A stretch of DNA of 64,000 nt, from the NCBI GenBank assembly GCA_023374045.1, contig CM041779.1, positions 298,850,167 to 298,914,166 on the forward strand. The letters run 5' to 3'. Both the position numbers and the translations under genes were made by a program. The DNA comes from Limonium bicolor. Lineage: Eukaryota; Streptophyta; Magnoliopsida; Caryophyllales; Plumbaginaceae. Below are positions 1 through 10,390 of this stretch, one piece after another. Position 1 is the stretch's first letter. The number at the start of each line of letters is the position of its first letter. Below the pieces are notes generated by a model. The model did no database searches, was not told where the DNA came from, and was given only the letters and a program-made list of their open reading frames with translations.

Positions 1-265
1 TTGTTATAAAAAAATATTTTTTGAGCAATTTCTGACGACAAACCGATCTCGCTTTTGAAGTATTGAAAATATGTTTCAAAGATGTATACATTTTCATTTG
101 TTATAAAAAACACATTTTTTGAGCAATTTCTGACGACAAACCGATCTCGCTTTTGAAGTACTGAAAATATGTTTCAAAGATGACATTCTTTGAGCAATCT
201 ACGACTACAAACCGATCTCGCTTTTGAAGTATTGATAATATGTTTCAACGATGACATTTTTTGAG
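1..265. repeat. ~85 bp tandem repeat, about three units
   Basis: Three successive copies of a unit containing a TTTTTTGAGCAATT word, the words ACAAACCGATCTCGCTTT and GAAAATATGTTTCAA, and a variable AT spacer. The third copy is shorter. The first unit begins at or before the window edge. No coding potential is seen. Confidence 0.8.
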
Positions 266-667
266 CAATTTTGATGATTGTCAAATAAATTCTTCGCTAA
301 TGGACATGAATTTAGTGGAATTGATAGGTAAGTTTGAACAAGACATCGATGATAGTTAATGTCGATACATCTAACTATTTAGATTGGTGTCCAATTCATC
401 TGTTAATTAGAATAGAACATGCTTGATTATTTTACTATGGAATAAGAAGTTAATGATAGTTAATATTGATATTGATAGGAAATTTTGATAATTTCAAATA
501 GATTCTTCATCAATGGACGTGAAATTGGTGGAAATGATAGACACGTTCAATGAATTTCAAATAGATTCTTCTTCAACGGACATGTAATTAGTGGTTGATA
601 GACAATTTCGAACAAGACGTCGATGATAGTTAATGTTGTGCTTAAGAAGAAATAATACATACTTCAG
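266..667. other. AT-rich intergenic DNA
   Basis: No gene is seen. Phrases such as 'ATTCTTC..CAA(C/T)GGACATG' and 'GATGATAGTTAATGTTG' recur two or three times, so this is probably a decayed tandem repeat. Confidence 0.5.
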
Positions 668-943
668 AAAAATTATCAGCAAAGTATACCATGACAAAGT
701 AGACGAAAAGACGAACGCGTCGGCGCAAACGGATCGAAAAACGGAGCTATAACGAAGAAGATATGACAATTTTAAGACCGGAACTCGGCGCCCGCGCGCA
801 GTCTTCTTTACCGGCGCCAGCGCCGAGTTCCGGTCTTAAAATTGTCATATCTTCTTCGTTATAGCTCCGTTTTTCGATCCGTTTGCGCCGACGCGTTCGT
901 CTTTTCGTCTACTTTGTCATGGTTTACTTTGCTGATAATTTTT
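668..943. repeat. Large near-perfect inverted repeat (foldback)
   Basis: Left arm 668-791 and right arm 820-943 are reverse complements over ~124 bp with essentially one mismatch (TATACC against GGTTTA). They surround a ~28 bp GC-rich centre. Near the centre both arms hold the palindromic words CCGGAACTCGGCGCC and GGCGCCGAGTTCCGG. Each arm read outward opens the same short peptide start, which is only a consequence of the symmetry. It could be a foldback or MITE-type element or a hairpin-forming LTR fragment. No clear target duplication was found. Confidence 0.85.
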
Positions 944-1219
944 ATGATATATGTTTTTACTTATATAAGTACTTCGGAATCCTTCTTTGCTTTTTTTGAA
1001 CCGCTTTTAATAAATTTTGTCTACATTAGCCCCTAAATTGGTCATTTTATGACTGAACGTATTGGAATTCCGACTGTGCGTAATGAAATTTGGGGTCACC
1101 TCGTAATATGTCACAAATTGTGGGTAAATCTAGTAATTTCTGAAAGATATTAAAGCAGGGGCAAAATGGTCATTTTCTGACTGTACGAAGTGAAAACACG
1201 ACTGAACGTAGTGATCCTC
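944..1219. other. Intergenic DNA upstream of duplicated segment
   Basis: No gene is seen. The phrase ACTGAACGTA/ACTGTACGAA with a following GTGA recurs at about 1053, 1180 and 1201. Homology to the second copy begins at about 1220. Confidence 0.4.
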
Positions 1220-2088
1220 TTAAAATATACCGTAATTATTTATACTTTTGTAATATTTTAAAAATTAAAATTTTCATAAAAGAATTTGAAAACACGATTT
1301 GAAATATGAGAACTAAATTCATTAAGATTATTTCACGAAAAATATTGTTAATTATTAAAAATTTTGTTACAAATTGAGATATAATGTAAAATATTGAATG
1401 TTCACAATAATAATTAACTGGATATTACCGTTCGAAATAAGTTAGAAATACAGACCAAGAAATAGAATTAAATTCAGCTGAGAGACCTCATCCCTTTTTT
1501 CTTTTTTCTTTTTTCTTTTTTCTACTGTCACGTCTCAAAACAGAGTTGATCCCACATTTCCACCCCACCACCACAAACAGGCTGAAAGCGACACTCACCC
1601 ACGAAACTACTCAGGCGGAGAGGGAAACCAAAACCAGAGAGAGACAGACAGAGTAGTTGGAGGTAGCTAGTAATCGGATCATCATTTTACGCCATTTCGG
1701 TTTATTATTTTTCTCAAAGAAGAATCGATTAATCGTCGTTTCATCTTTCCGTCTTCTCCTTTACAATTCCGGATCATTTGTTTTTCTTGTTGATCCACTT
1801 CGTCGTCGCCCTGTCGATTCCAACCCACTCTTTCTGTCCTTCTCAATTATCCCATCCCTTACGGCAGCCACATTCAACGATTTCTTGCGAATCGAGACAT
1901 TCTTTCTTTATTTTCATTTTCAACTGTTGTTACGGAACTGATTTGATTGACCGACCCCTTCGCAACAAACAATCATTTGGTGGATACTCCCGTCAATCTG
2001 ATTTGGCTTCCAGAAAAAGAGAATAAAGATCTAGAAAAAGCAAACTCAAAATGATTTTTCTAGGTCCTACAAGAACCTATCACCAATC
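1220..2088 (+). promoter_or_regulatory. Upstream region and probable 5' UTR of GT47 gene copy 1
   Basis: AT-rich to ~1490, then a pyrimidine block of CTTTTTT units (about 1494-1522), then GC-richer sequence with GAGAGAGACAGACAGAG (about 1636-1652), typical of plant 5' UTRs. Short open frames at 1657 and 1778 do not continue into the gene and are better read as upstream ORFs or chance. No TATA box can be assigned with confidence. Confidence 0.4.
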
Positions 2089-3641
2089 ATGAGATCACTT
2101 TCATCATCATCAATGGCTGACCGAAATTCCCCGGCAGCCACTACCATACCTATCTTCCGAGCAACCTTGACCTGTTTTCTCACATCATCAACCCTCTTCC
2201 TCTTATCATGGATATCTCTCCTCCTCTTAACAGGCCGTCTTCACTTCACAGACGATTCAAACCCCGAAGATCAATACACAAAACACCTAACATGCCCAAA
2301 CACTTTCACACCACTCAAATGCAATCTCCTCCGAGTTTTCATGTACGATCTACCCTCGGAATTCCATTTCGGCCTTCTAGATCACCAACACCAAAACCAC
2401 ACACTAAATTCCGTCTGGCCCGACACTCGTACCTACATCCCACCATACCCCGGCGGACTCAACCTCCAACACAGTATCGAATACTGGCTCACACTCGATC
2501 TCCTCTTCTCCGACATATCAAACCAACACAATCCTATCACCACTACTCCTCGTATCGCTATCAGAGTACACAATTCAACTCAAGCTGATATCATTTTCGT
2601 CCCATTCTTCTCATCCCTCTCATACAACCGATACTCCAAGATAAAAGATAATAAAATCAATCCCGATAAAGTGTTGCAGGAAAAGCTCGTTCGATACTTA
2701 CATGAACAAAAGGAATGGAAAAGATTCGGCGGTGTTGACCATCTCATCCTTGCTCATCATCCAAACAGCCTTGCGAATGCGAGGAATCAACTCTGGCCTG
2801 CAATGTTTATCTTATCTGATTTCGGACGATATCCTCCCACAATCGCGAATGTTCATAAAGATGTGATTGCTCCTTATAGACATATGATCCAGTCTTATGT
2901 TAATGATACTTCCACTTTCGAGAGTAGGACTACTCTACTTTACTTTCAAGGCGCTATTTACCGCAAAGATGTGAGTAAAATTCAATTCAATATTCCGTAA
3001 TTTCACAACTCATCACGCCGGTATGTATAATTTCTAATCATTATTTTTTATTTGCTAAAATTTTCACTCTCCACTCCATCTCTCAGGGCGGATTCATTCG
3101 TCAAGAGCTGTTCTACATGTTACGAAACGAGAAGGATGTACACTTCACATTCGGTAGCATACAGAGAGACGGAGTAGTTAGAGCTAGTGAAGGTATGCAT
3201 ACCTCAAAATTCTGTCTCAATATAGCCGGTGATACGCCATCCTCAAACCGACTTTTTGACGCAATAGCTAGTCATTGTGTCCCTGTCATAATCAGCGACG
3301 AGATTGAATTACCGTATGAGGATGTAATTGACTATTCCAAATTCTGTATCTTCATCACCACTGCGGAAGCGGTGAAGAAGGGATACTTGATTGATCGAGT
3401 GAGAGGGATCGGGAAAGAAGAGTGGACGAGAATGTGGAACAAGTTGAAAGAAGTGGAACGGCATTTTGAATTCAGATACCCGTCCAGTGGAGAGGATGCG
3501 GTGCAGATGATATGGAAGGCGGTGGCGAGGAAAGTGGCTGGTGTTCGGTTTAAGGTTAATAGAGGGAGAAGATTTCGGCGGAGTGTAGGGAGGGAGGACG
3601 CCGGGAAGGGTGATGAAGACGACGTTCGCGGTGCCGAGTAA
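2089..3641 (+). CDS. Exostosin-family (GT47) glycosyltransferase, two exons, copy 1
   Basis: Exon 1 is 2089-2970 (294 codons). The intron is 2971-3086 (GTGAGT...CTCTCAG, phase 0) and exon 2 is 3087-3641, giving ~478 residues. The start is the first ATG after the 5' UTR; a second Met lies 8 codons on. Residues ~1-24 are a short cytosolic tail and ~25-48 a hydrophobic anchor (LFLLSWISLLLLTG), as in type II Golgi proteins. The exostosin domain begins at ~82 (RVFMYDLP). The conserved nucleotide-sugar region follows at ~336-384 (CLNIAGDTPSSNRLFDAI, then VPVIISDEIELPYE). Plant GT47 enzymes of this type build cell-wall polysaccharides in the Golgi; the sugar and acceptor cannot be read from sequence. 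Oddity: relative to copy 2 a two-base loss near 3618 shifts the last ~10 residues, so the C-terminus differs. Confidence 0.88.
2971..3086 (+). other. Intron of GT47 gene copy 1
   Basis: A 116 bp AT-rich phase-0 intron with donor GAT|GTGAGT and acceptor TCTCAG|GGCGGA. Joining the exons keeps the exostosin frame. The identical intron lies at 43306-43421 in copy 2. Confidence 0.9.
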
Positions 3642-4093
3642 TTTTTGGTGAGGTGCTGTCGTGTTGAGGTAATTTTATCTTCCGGTTCGGTTAGGTGTGT
3701 GAACATCGGAAATAGCAGCGCCGGCGGTACGGATGATAATATATACTATATGACGGGTATGTTTGGGTTTAGGAATAGATAAATCATAGATTCATAGATG
3801 TGCTGGGGTTAAATTTAATTTTTTTTTTAATCTACCCTTTTCTCTCTTTTTAATACTTATGAAAATTTTGATATAGAAAAGAGTAAGCGGAATACCTGTA
3901 AAGATCCACTTTGGTAACTGGTAACTGGTAACTGGTAAGGGTAAGGAGAATCCCTCTCAAGCTTTCATATGCATCTCAAAGAACAAACTAAAAAACCCTC
4001 TCGGGTTAAGTTAGCAAAAGTGTAAAACCTCCAACCAAATTAACTACAGTTGTTTGGGAAATAATGAATTATTCAAATTCGAGGCTAATGATT
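3642..4093 (+). other. 3' flank of GT47 gene with AACTGGT microsatellite
   Basis: Likely 3' UTR followed by AT-rich flank. A 7-bp AACTGGT tandem at about 3911-3938 has three units here and five in copy 2 (about 44249-44288), one of the clearest length differences between the copies. No further gene is seen. Confidence 0.6.
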
Positions 4094-4152
4094 AACTTGT
4101 AATTCTTACTTCGTTTTCAAAAAAAAAAAAAAAAACTTGTAATTCTTACTTC
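4094..4152 (+). mobile_element. Minimal retroposed poly(A) insertion with 19 bp target duplication
   Basis: The 19 bp AACTTGTAATTCTTACTTC occurs at 4094-4112 and 4134-4152. It flanks only GTTTTC plus an A-run. This is the footprint of a severely 5'-truncated LINE-type retroposition event. The same structure is at 44445-44504 in copy 2, so it predates the duplication. Confidence 0.65.
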
Positions 4153-4611
4153 ATTAAATGATTTTACTCAACAGTATAGAGAAACTTGTGTACAGCTTTA
4201 TGTAACACATTTAATTCAATTGCATATTATTTGAGGAATATAGAAAGGCTGCAATATAATATATAGTTAGTTTTTCAATTATTGAGTTTATAAGCTACCT
4301 CCACTGCTAGCTAAAGGTGTAAAGATTTGATATCCTTTCCCATAGGGGGTGTTCGGCAGCGGAGTCCAAACGCAGGATTTGAAGCTTTATCATAAAGCTG
4401 CATGTAGTTAACTAATGTGGGTTGGCCATGTGTACCATAGTTACAGATAGAGCCTATTAGAATCAGACACATATAATACATTTTTTCAAAAAGAGAGATT
4501 AATTCTCTATTCGCTATTATCGAACAGCAGCATAGTTGGTGACCTATTACGCTAAATACAAAGGTTGATTACTTGTGCTTTAGGTCCTACATAGTTTCAC
4601 TTCGATATATT
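4153..4611. other. AT-rich intergenic DNA
   Basis: No gene or recognised repeat is seen. It matches copy 2 (about 44505-44961) closely. Confidence 0.5.
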
Positions 4612-5190
4612 TAAAAAAGTGAATCTCATAAACAGAGATTGTTTAACTAGTGATTCTAATTGTTTGACTAGTGTGAATCAGAGGTTTTAGAAAAGTGAAT
4701 CAAATGTTGTTAAAAAGTGAATCACAAGTTGTTACAAAGTGAATCAGAGTAATAAGAAAAGTGCATCTCGTAAGCATAGCTTGTTTAACTAAAGTGATTA
4801 AGAGGTTTAAGAAATGTGAATCAGAGGCTTTTATAAAGTGAATCGTGGGTTTAAGAAAAGTGAATCAGAGGTTTAAGAAAAGTGATTCCTGTAAATAGAG
4901 ATTGTTTCACTAAAGTGAATAAGAGGTTTAAGAAAAGTGAATCATAGGTTTACTAAAAGTGAATCAAAGGTTTTTTAAAGGTGAATCAAAGGTTTAAGAA
5001 AAGTGAATATTTTGTTTAATACTAGTAAAAATTAATTCTTCTACAAATTTATGCGAGAGCAGTATCAACCTTTCATCTATTGAAAGTGAATCATTCGTTT
5101 AAAAAAAAGTTAATCTTATGTTTAAGAAAAGCGAACATTTCATATAAAACAATGTGAATCCTTTGTGTTTTTTAAAAGTGAACCTTAACC
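4612..5190. repeat. Degenerate ~22 bp minisatellite (GTGAATC...GTTTAAGAAAA)
   Basis: About twenty degenerate units of the form AAGTGAATCAGAGGTTTAAG, with variants CAAATGTTGTTAAA, TCGTGGGTTTAAG and others. Unit length varies between ~20 and 45 bp. No reading frame is maintained. Confidence 0.8.
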
Positions 5191-5625
5191 CTGCACTACA
5201 AACCCAAAAATGTTTTCACCATTTTTAGCAATCCTAAGTTGGTTTTTAGGGTGTTTGGGGGGTAGGGCAATCTTTTTGGCATTGGTTCTACACTTTATAT
5301 CATTGTTATAGACTCGACAGGTTTTTAGGGATTTTGGTTTAGGGTTTAGGGTCGTTAGACCCTAAACTCAACACTACAAACCCTGAAAATACCTTCAACA
5401 TTTTTAGCTTTTCTAGGGTGGGTTTTAGGGTGTTTGGGGGTGTAGGGTAATCTTTTTGATATTAGTTCCATGCTTTATATTTTTGTTATTGACTCGACAA
5501 GTTTTTAGGGTTTGTAGTTTAGGGCTTAGGGTCGTTAGACCCTAAACCCTGCACTACAAACCATAAAAATGTTTTCGACATTTTTAACTTTCCTATGGTG
5601 GTTTTTAGAGGGTTTGGGGTAAGAT
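5190..5625. repeat. ~180 bp tandem repeat with telomere-like TTTAGGG words
   Basis: Two full and one partial unit start at about 5190, 5368 and 5546 with the phrase CCCT(G)CACTACAAACC. Each unit contains GTTTTTAGGGTGTTTGGGG and, near its end, TTTAGGG words followed by an inverted copy. The hairpin TTTAGGGTC-GTTA-GACCCTAAA lies at 5345-5366. It looks like decayed interstitial telomeric sequence amplified within a larger unit. Confidence 0.7.
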
Positions 5626-6547
5626 TCATTTTGTTAAAGAATAGGGTTCATTTTATTATTAAAAACGATTTATTTTGTTAATGAATAAGATTCACAATTA
5701 CGTAATATATACTCCTTCTAAAAACATAAAAAATTAAGTTTACCAAAACATATCCATAATGCATCTTGTTTTGAAGAGCACGAAAAATGATGAACAATGG
5801 TATATTTTTTTGCACTTATATTTTGTGAGTTATAACATTTTGAAAAAAAATTTCTCTCTCCTACCCCCAAGACTCCCGTGGGCGTGCGTGTAGAAATGCT
5901 TTTCCTTTTTTCCTCATTTTCTCTCCAATTAATTATTGACACATGGTAGAAGCCACAGTATAATGTGGCATTAGCGTCAGGTTCTCCACTTTGTTTATCT
6001 TTCTTTCTCTAGGCATCAACATTAATTGGTCGTCTTAAGTTTTTAAAATTATAGAGTAAATCAAATGAAGAAATGGCAAAAAAAAATTATGCCAAAAACC
6101 CAAATCAGCTATTTTGCAAAGAACCAAAAATGTTGGCTCACTTTATTATGATAAAAAATGTAGGCTACTTTATCTGACTTTTGGCATAAAGGAACCATTT
6201 TTGATAGTGAGGAATTTTCAAAACCCAAAATATAAGTTATTGAGTTACACACTGTTTCTTATATGATGTCGAATAGAAATAAAATATGTGAGACACTGTT
6301 TTTTAAACATGTGAGATAATGTTAAAAGGTCAATTTTGAGTTCTTGTACGCAAATGCTCTTATATATTTGATGGCACGCAGATGAGTTATTAATGATGAT
6401 AGGTAAAATTGGGGTGTCGAGACATGAAGAAATAGACTCGCTTCATAATAGGTCAACGGCAACTCGAATTGTATGAAGAAAGTGTAAGAGGCGGCTATGG
6501 ACTCACGTACTACTATTGGGCTGATAAATGAGTGTAAATGTAGAGGG
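5626..6547. other. AT-rich intergenic DNA
   Basis: No gene is supported. Several short open frames occur in AT-rich sequence but none shows a recognisable domain. It matches 45966-46892 in copy 2. Confidence 0.5.
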
Positions 6548-6797
6548 CACCACGAATGAGGATTGATATCTTTTAGAAATTGGTATGAGGTAGTTTTGAA
6601 GATCTCACAATTCTGAGGTTCTAGAGAACTATCCTCTTAGTGGGTTTTGTTACTGCTCATGTCTTTTATTCAACATTTTATTTTTTGTGGTTTGTCTTGT
6701 TGTTTGATGTTTGGTGTTTGGTGTTTGGTGTTTTGGTTGTGTTTCATCTCTCTAATGTTGAGATGGATACACTTTTTTACTCTATGTATTAGGCTAT
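6548..6797. repeat. Direct repeat X flanking the degenerate copia element (left copy)
   Basis: This stretch (key words ATATCTTTTAGAAA, GGTTCTAGAGAACTATCCTCTTAGTG, ending GTATTAGGCT) is homologous at roughly 70-75% to 51942-52172, immediately outside the copia 3' LTR. It is outside the LTR on both sides and in the same orientation. It is not part of the LTR because the primer site follows the shorter LTR. Copy 2 of this left repeat is about 46893-47125. Confidence 0.6.
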
Positions 6798-6802
6798 AAG
6801 GG

Positions 6803-7035
6803 TGTCTAATGGACCGTATACACTAAATGGGCCGGAAATAAATCAAAACACATAAGTAGCCCACATTAACATTAGACGGATACTTGTTATGAAAGCCCAC
6901 TACTCACTCGGTATTTACCCTTTATATAAGTAGTATAAAAACACACTAGGTTACACTTGAACACATTGCAGATGAAACATACAATAAATGAAATAGTGAA
7001 AAAATTCTCTCGAGACTCTCTCACTTTACTAAATA
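6803..7035 (+). mobile_element. 5' LTR of degenerate copia element (copy 1)
   Basis: About 233 bp starting TGTCTAATGG and ending just before the primer site TGGTATCAGAGC. The same sequence recurs at 47131-47363 (copy 2) and, diverged, as the 3' LTR at 51706-51936. Contains TATATAAG at about 6923, a plausible TATA box for the element promoter. Confidence 0.75.
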
Positions 7036-7047
7036 TGGTATCAGAGC
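7036..7047 (+). other. Primer binding site (tRNA-Met type), copia copy 1
   Basis: TGGTATCAGAGC, complementary to the 3' end of initiator tRNA-Met, abuts the LTR. This is the usual primer of plant Ty1/copia elements. Confidence 0.85.
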
Positions 7048-7125
7048 TCTAGCAGGTTTCTTCTACATTTTCTTCCTCATTCTTCTTCCATCTGCCTCTT
7101 TTCTCTATCTTCTCTTCTTTCATCT

Positions 7126-8936
7126 ATGGTTACCATGAATTCATCAAGCTCAGCCAGTTATGAAGGAAATGTTGGAGTGATAAACTCCACAACCGAAACC
7201 TCCATCTCTGTCACCTCCTTTATTTCCCCTTCTTCAAGCTTCATCAAACTGGCCTCTAACAAGTTCCCAATCCGGTGAGTGCAACTTGAGCCACATCTTC
7301 CTGGCCATGGCTTATATGGCTGGGTAGATGGATCCAAGTCAGCCCCTCCTGAAAAGGTAAATTGTCAAGTAAGCCTAGATTACACCTCTTGGAAGCACAC
7401 AAATAAGCTAATCATGTCTCTATTTAATGCATCTATGACTGAATCTATTCTATCTCAAGTGGTTAAGTCTACTTCTGTTGTTACTTGGAATACTATGAAG
7501 TATGTTTTCTGCCCAGATTACATCTAGAATAATGCTTCTCCGCAGTCAGTTGATGAGCATTAAAAAGGGAGAAGACAACATGACCTCCTATTTTAATAGA
7601 GCTAGACAACTGTCTTACTCTTTAGCCGCTGCTGGCACTCCCATGATTAACAGTGACTTTGTTAGTTGCTTAATAAGTGGTTTACCCCTAGACTTTGATT
7701 ATGGCAAAACAAATCTGATGCTAAGAAAATATCCTATCACCCATAAGTCTCTCTATGGTGAGTTACTCACCTTTGAGTCTCACTTACCTCAACAAACATC
7801 TGATCTTCTAAACACAAATCAGATGTTTGCTAATATCACATAATCTAACCAAAACCAGCAAGGTTCATCTCATTATACAAGGGGTTATTACAGAGGGAAA
7901 AAAAGAGGTGGCAGATCAAACAGAGGAAATTCATATGGTCATGGGGGAGGTAGATATTCTAACATGAGAGGTTATCAAAATCAGAGCCAACATCTTTATG
8001 GCAAAACTAACCCCAGGGTTCAGTGTCAAATTTGTGGCAAATTTGGTCATTATGCTCTATCCTGTTTTTACAGGTTTGACCATGGTTATCAGGCCACTAA
8101 CTCTTCTAATTTTAGTGTGAATATCACTAACTCTGATCAGCCTTTGTATTCTGACAGTTGTGCTACTCATAAGTTTACTCATTATTTCTCTAATCTTAGT
8201 CTAGACTGTCAACCTCACACAAGAATATATGAAGTAAGCTTTGGCAATGACAACTCTCTCCCTGTTAAAGCTTAAGACATTTGCCTTCTACCTATACCCT
8301 CTGGTTATCTCTCTTTACCTAACCTCTTATATGTGCCTCATCTGACTAAGAATCTGCTTTCAGTGAAACAGGTCACTTCAGAAAATAATGTTTCCATTGA
8401 ATTTTTCCTATTTTCTTTCTTATTAAGGATCTGAACATGGGGTAAATTTTACTAAGATGAGAGGTTGATCAAGGTCAATACCAGTTTTCTAATATCAAAT
8501 CTAAGTTCAAGCCTGCTGCTGCTGCTCAGGCTAATTTTGCTAAAAGAACCAGTGCTCAAGTTTGGCACCAAAGGCTAGGACACCCCTCTTCTAGGGTCAC
8601 TAGTCTAACTATCAAAACTATAATCTACTTGTTTCTGCTTTAACTTTTTATCACACTAGCTGTAAAGGATGCCACATCGGCAAAATGCATGCTCTCCCTC
8701 ACCCCTCTATAGACACTATTTCTATAAAACCCTTTTAGCTGTTATATCTTAATGTTAGAGGTCTCTCTCACATTTTATCTCACACTGACAAAAGATATTA
8801 CCTCTTTGTTGTTGATGACTTTAGCAAGTACATATGAATTTTTTTTTCTTATTAGCTAAATCAGAAGTGGCCCAGGTGTTCCCTACATTTCTTAATCTTG
8901 TAGGAAATTATTTCAATGCTTTTGTTCAAAGTATTC
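7126..8936 (+). pseudogene. Degenerate copia gag-protease-integrase start (copy 1, cut by gap)
   Basis: Gag starts at 7126 and meets an in-frame TGA at 7276. A frame change near 7500 and a stop near 7843 follow. Recognisable parts are a copia-type gag domain (7279-7843) and a CCHC zinc knuckle (CQICGKFGHYALSC, about 8028-8070). A protease-like DSCATHK at about 8154 has Cys in place of the catalytic-loop Gly of DSGA. A GAG-pre-integrase motif (VWHQRLGHP) is at ~8559. Sequence then runs into the N gap at the start of the integrase core. The element is inactive. The same lesions occur in copy 2, so they predate the duplication. Confidence 0.85.
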
Positions 8937-9436
8937 NNNNNNNNNNNNNNNNNNNNNNNNNNNNNNNNNNNNNNNNNNNNNNNNNNNNNNNNNNNNNNNN
9001 NNNNNNNNNNNNNNNNNNNNNNNNNNNNNNNNNNNNNNNNNNNNNNNNNNNNNNNNNNNNNNNNNNNNNNNNNNNNNNNNNNNNNNNNNNNNNNNNNNNN
9101 NNNNNNNNNNNNNNNNNNNNNNNNNNNNNNNNNNNNNNNNNNNNNNNNNNNNNNNNNNNNNNNNNNNNNNNNNNNNNNNNNNNNNNNNNNNNNNNNNNNN
9201 NNNNNNNNNNNNNNNNNNNNNNNNNNNNNNNNNNNNNNNNNNNNNNNNNNNNNNNNNNNNNNNNNNNNNNNNNNNNNNNNNNNNNNNNNNNNNNNNNNNN
9301 NNNNNNNNNNNNNNNNNNNNNNNNNNNNNNNNNNNNNNNNNNNNNNNNNNNNNNNNNNNNNNNNNNNNNNNNNNNNNNNNNNNNNNNNNNNNNNNNNNNN
9401 NNNNNNNNNNNNNNNNNNNNNNNNNNNNNNNNNNNN
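8937..9436. other. Assembly gap of exactly 500 N
   Basis: A round-number run of N is a scaffolder placeholder of unknown true size. It truncates duplication copy 1 on the left and an Athila-like internal region on the right. Open frames running through it are meaningless. Confidence 0.99.
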
Positions 9437-10248
9437 GAGGATGAGGGCTGTCGTGCGAGCTGCTCTTCTCCTTGGCGTCGAAATGGAGCAAATTGAATTT
9501 GGGGAAGAACAGACCGTGAGTTAGTGAAACGCGGAGCTTAAGCTCCTCTTTTTTTTCTGAGTCAATGGACGTCCGCTTGGGACGGGGCGGACATGCAGGT
9601 TTTGTCCGCGTGGAGACCGCGGCTGATGAGGCGGACAGGGGGGGGGTAGGCTTCAGTGGCGTCCGCGTTGGCTGAGGCGGACAGGAGGCGGACCGCATGC
9701 TGCTTCGTTTTTTTTTTTGATTTTGATTATACTAAACTTATCAAACAACAAATAAAAAAACGACATAAAATTATAAGTTATAGTTAGATGACATTAAATT
9801 ATAAGTCAGTAATTTAGAAGACATAAATTATAAATTAGTAGTTAAATGTTAGTAATTAATTGACAGAAATTTAATGTTAGTAGTTAGAGACAATGGAAAG
9901 AATGACAGAAATTGAAATGACAATGGAAATTAAATGACAGAAAATTAAATGACAGAAATTATAAGTTAGTAGTTAGTATACTGGAAATTGAAGGACAATG
10001 GAATTTATAAATGACAATAATATAAGAGTTAGTAATTAGATGTCAGAATTAGATGTCCGTAGTCAGATGTCCAAAGTCAGGTGTCCAATTAATATTAACA
10101 GATTATTAGATAATTAATATTAACAAAATATAGTAGATAATTAATATTAACAATAACAAATTTATAGACATAATATCAGAATAAAGAGAACGAATATTTA
10201 TAATTAAACAGGTGAATAATCCGGGGCTTGGAACTAGAATAAATCTAG
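9437..10248 (-). mobile_element. Internal leader fragment of minus-strand tRNA-Asp-primed LTR element
   Basis: This lies downstream (minus strand) of the primer site at 10249-10266, so it is the untranslated leader of the element. The far end is lost in the gap. 9568-9695 is rich in GTCCGC/GCGGAC words in both orientations. 9720-10200 is AT-rich with recurring GACAGAAATTA and TTAGTAGTTAG phrases. No gag or pol is seen. Confidence 0.55.
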
Positions 10249-10266
10249 TCCCCGGCAACGGCGCCA
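10249..10266 (-). other. Primer binding site for tRNA-Asp (minus strand)
   Basis: The plus strand reads TCCCCGGCAACGGCGCCA, which is exactly the 3' acceptor end of plant tRNA-Asp(GUC) including CCA. The minus strand is therefore an 18-base primer site. Three bases separate it from the LTR edge at 10270. A tRNA-Asp primer is usual for Athila-lineage gypsy elements. Confidence 0.9.
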
Positions 10267-10368
10267 TTTTGCAGACGTGTATATCTGAGTGGTTAGAACT
10301 GGTGTAATTAACATAAAAAAAAGAAATTAAAACTCAAAATAAACGTCGGGCTGCAAACAAATCCCGGT

Positions 10369-10390
10369 CGTGGTAGTATAGTAAAATGTA
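10369..10390 (+). other. tRNA-Asp 5'-half-like segment inside the LTR
   Basis: The words GGTCGTGGTAGTATAGTA closely match the 5' end of plant tRNA-Asp (GTCGTTGTAGTATAGTGG). On the element's sense (minus) strand it is complementary to that part of the tRNA. It lies ~103 bases upstream of the primer site, which pairs with the other end of the same tRNA. It is not a tRNA gene: the anticodon arm and acceptor pairing are absent. Confidence 0.5.

Larger units (their letters stand above)
1220..8936. repeat. 7.7 kb direct duplication, copy 1
   Basis: This stretch matches 41596-49270 base for base apart from scattered small indels and substitutions. The match includes the GT47 gene, its intron, the minisatellite, the telomere-like block and the start of the copia element. 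The left boundary is abrupt: flanking bases differ just before the shared TTAAAATATACC. The right boundary is the N gap, so the true length of copy 1 is unknown. Confidence 0.95.

Noticed and set aside
1657..2026. Two plus-strand frames upstream of GT47 copy 1
   Set aside because: Located in the probable 5' UTR, low-complexity pyrimidine-derived residues, no domain; at most upstream ORFs.
3332..3706. Minus-strand 124-codon frame inside GT47 exon 2
   Set aside because: Shadow of the conserved exostosin coding strand.
8834..9698. Open frames spanning the N run
   Set aside because: Translation through N is meaningless; the two sides belong to different elements.
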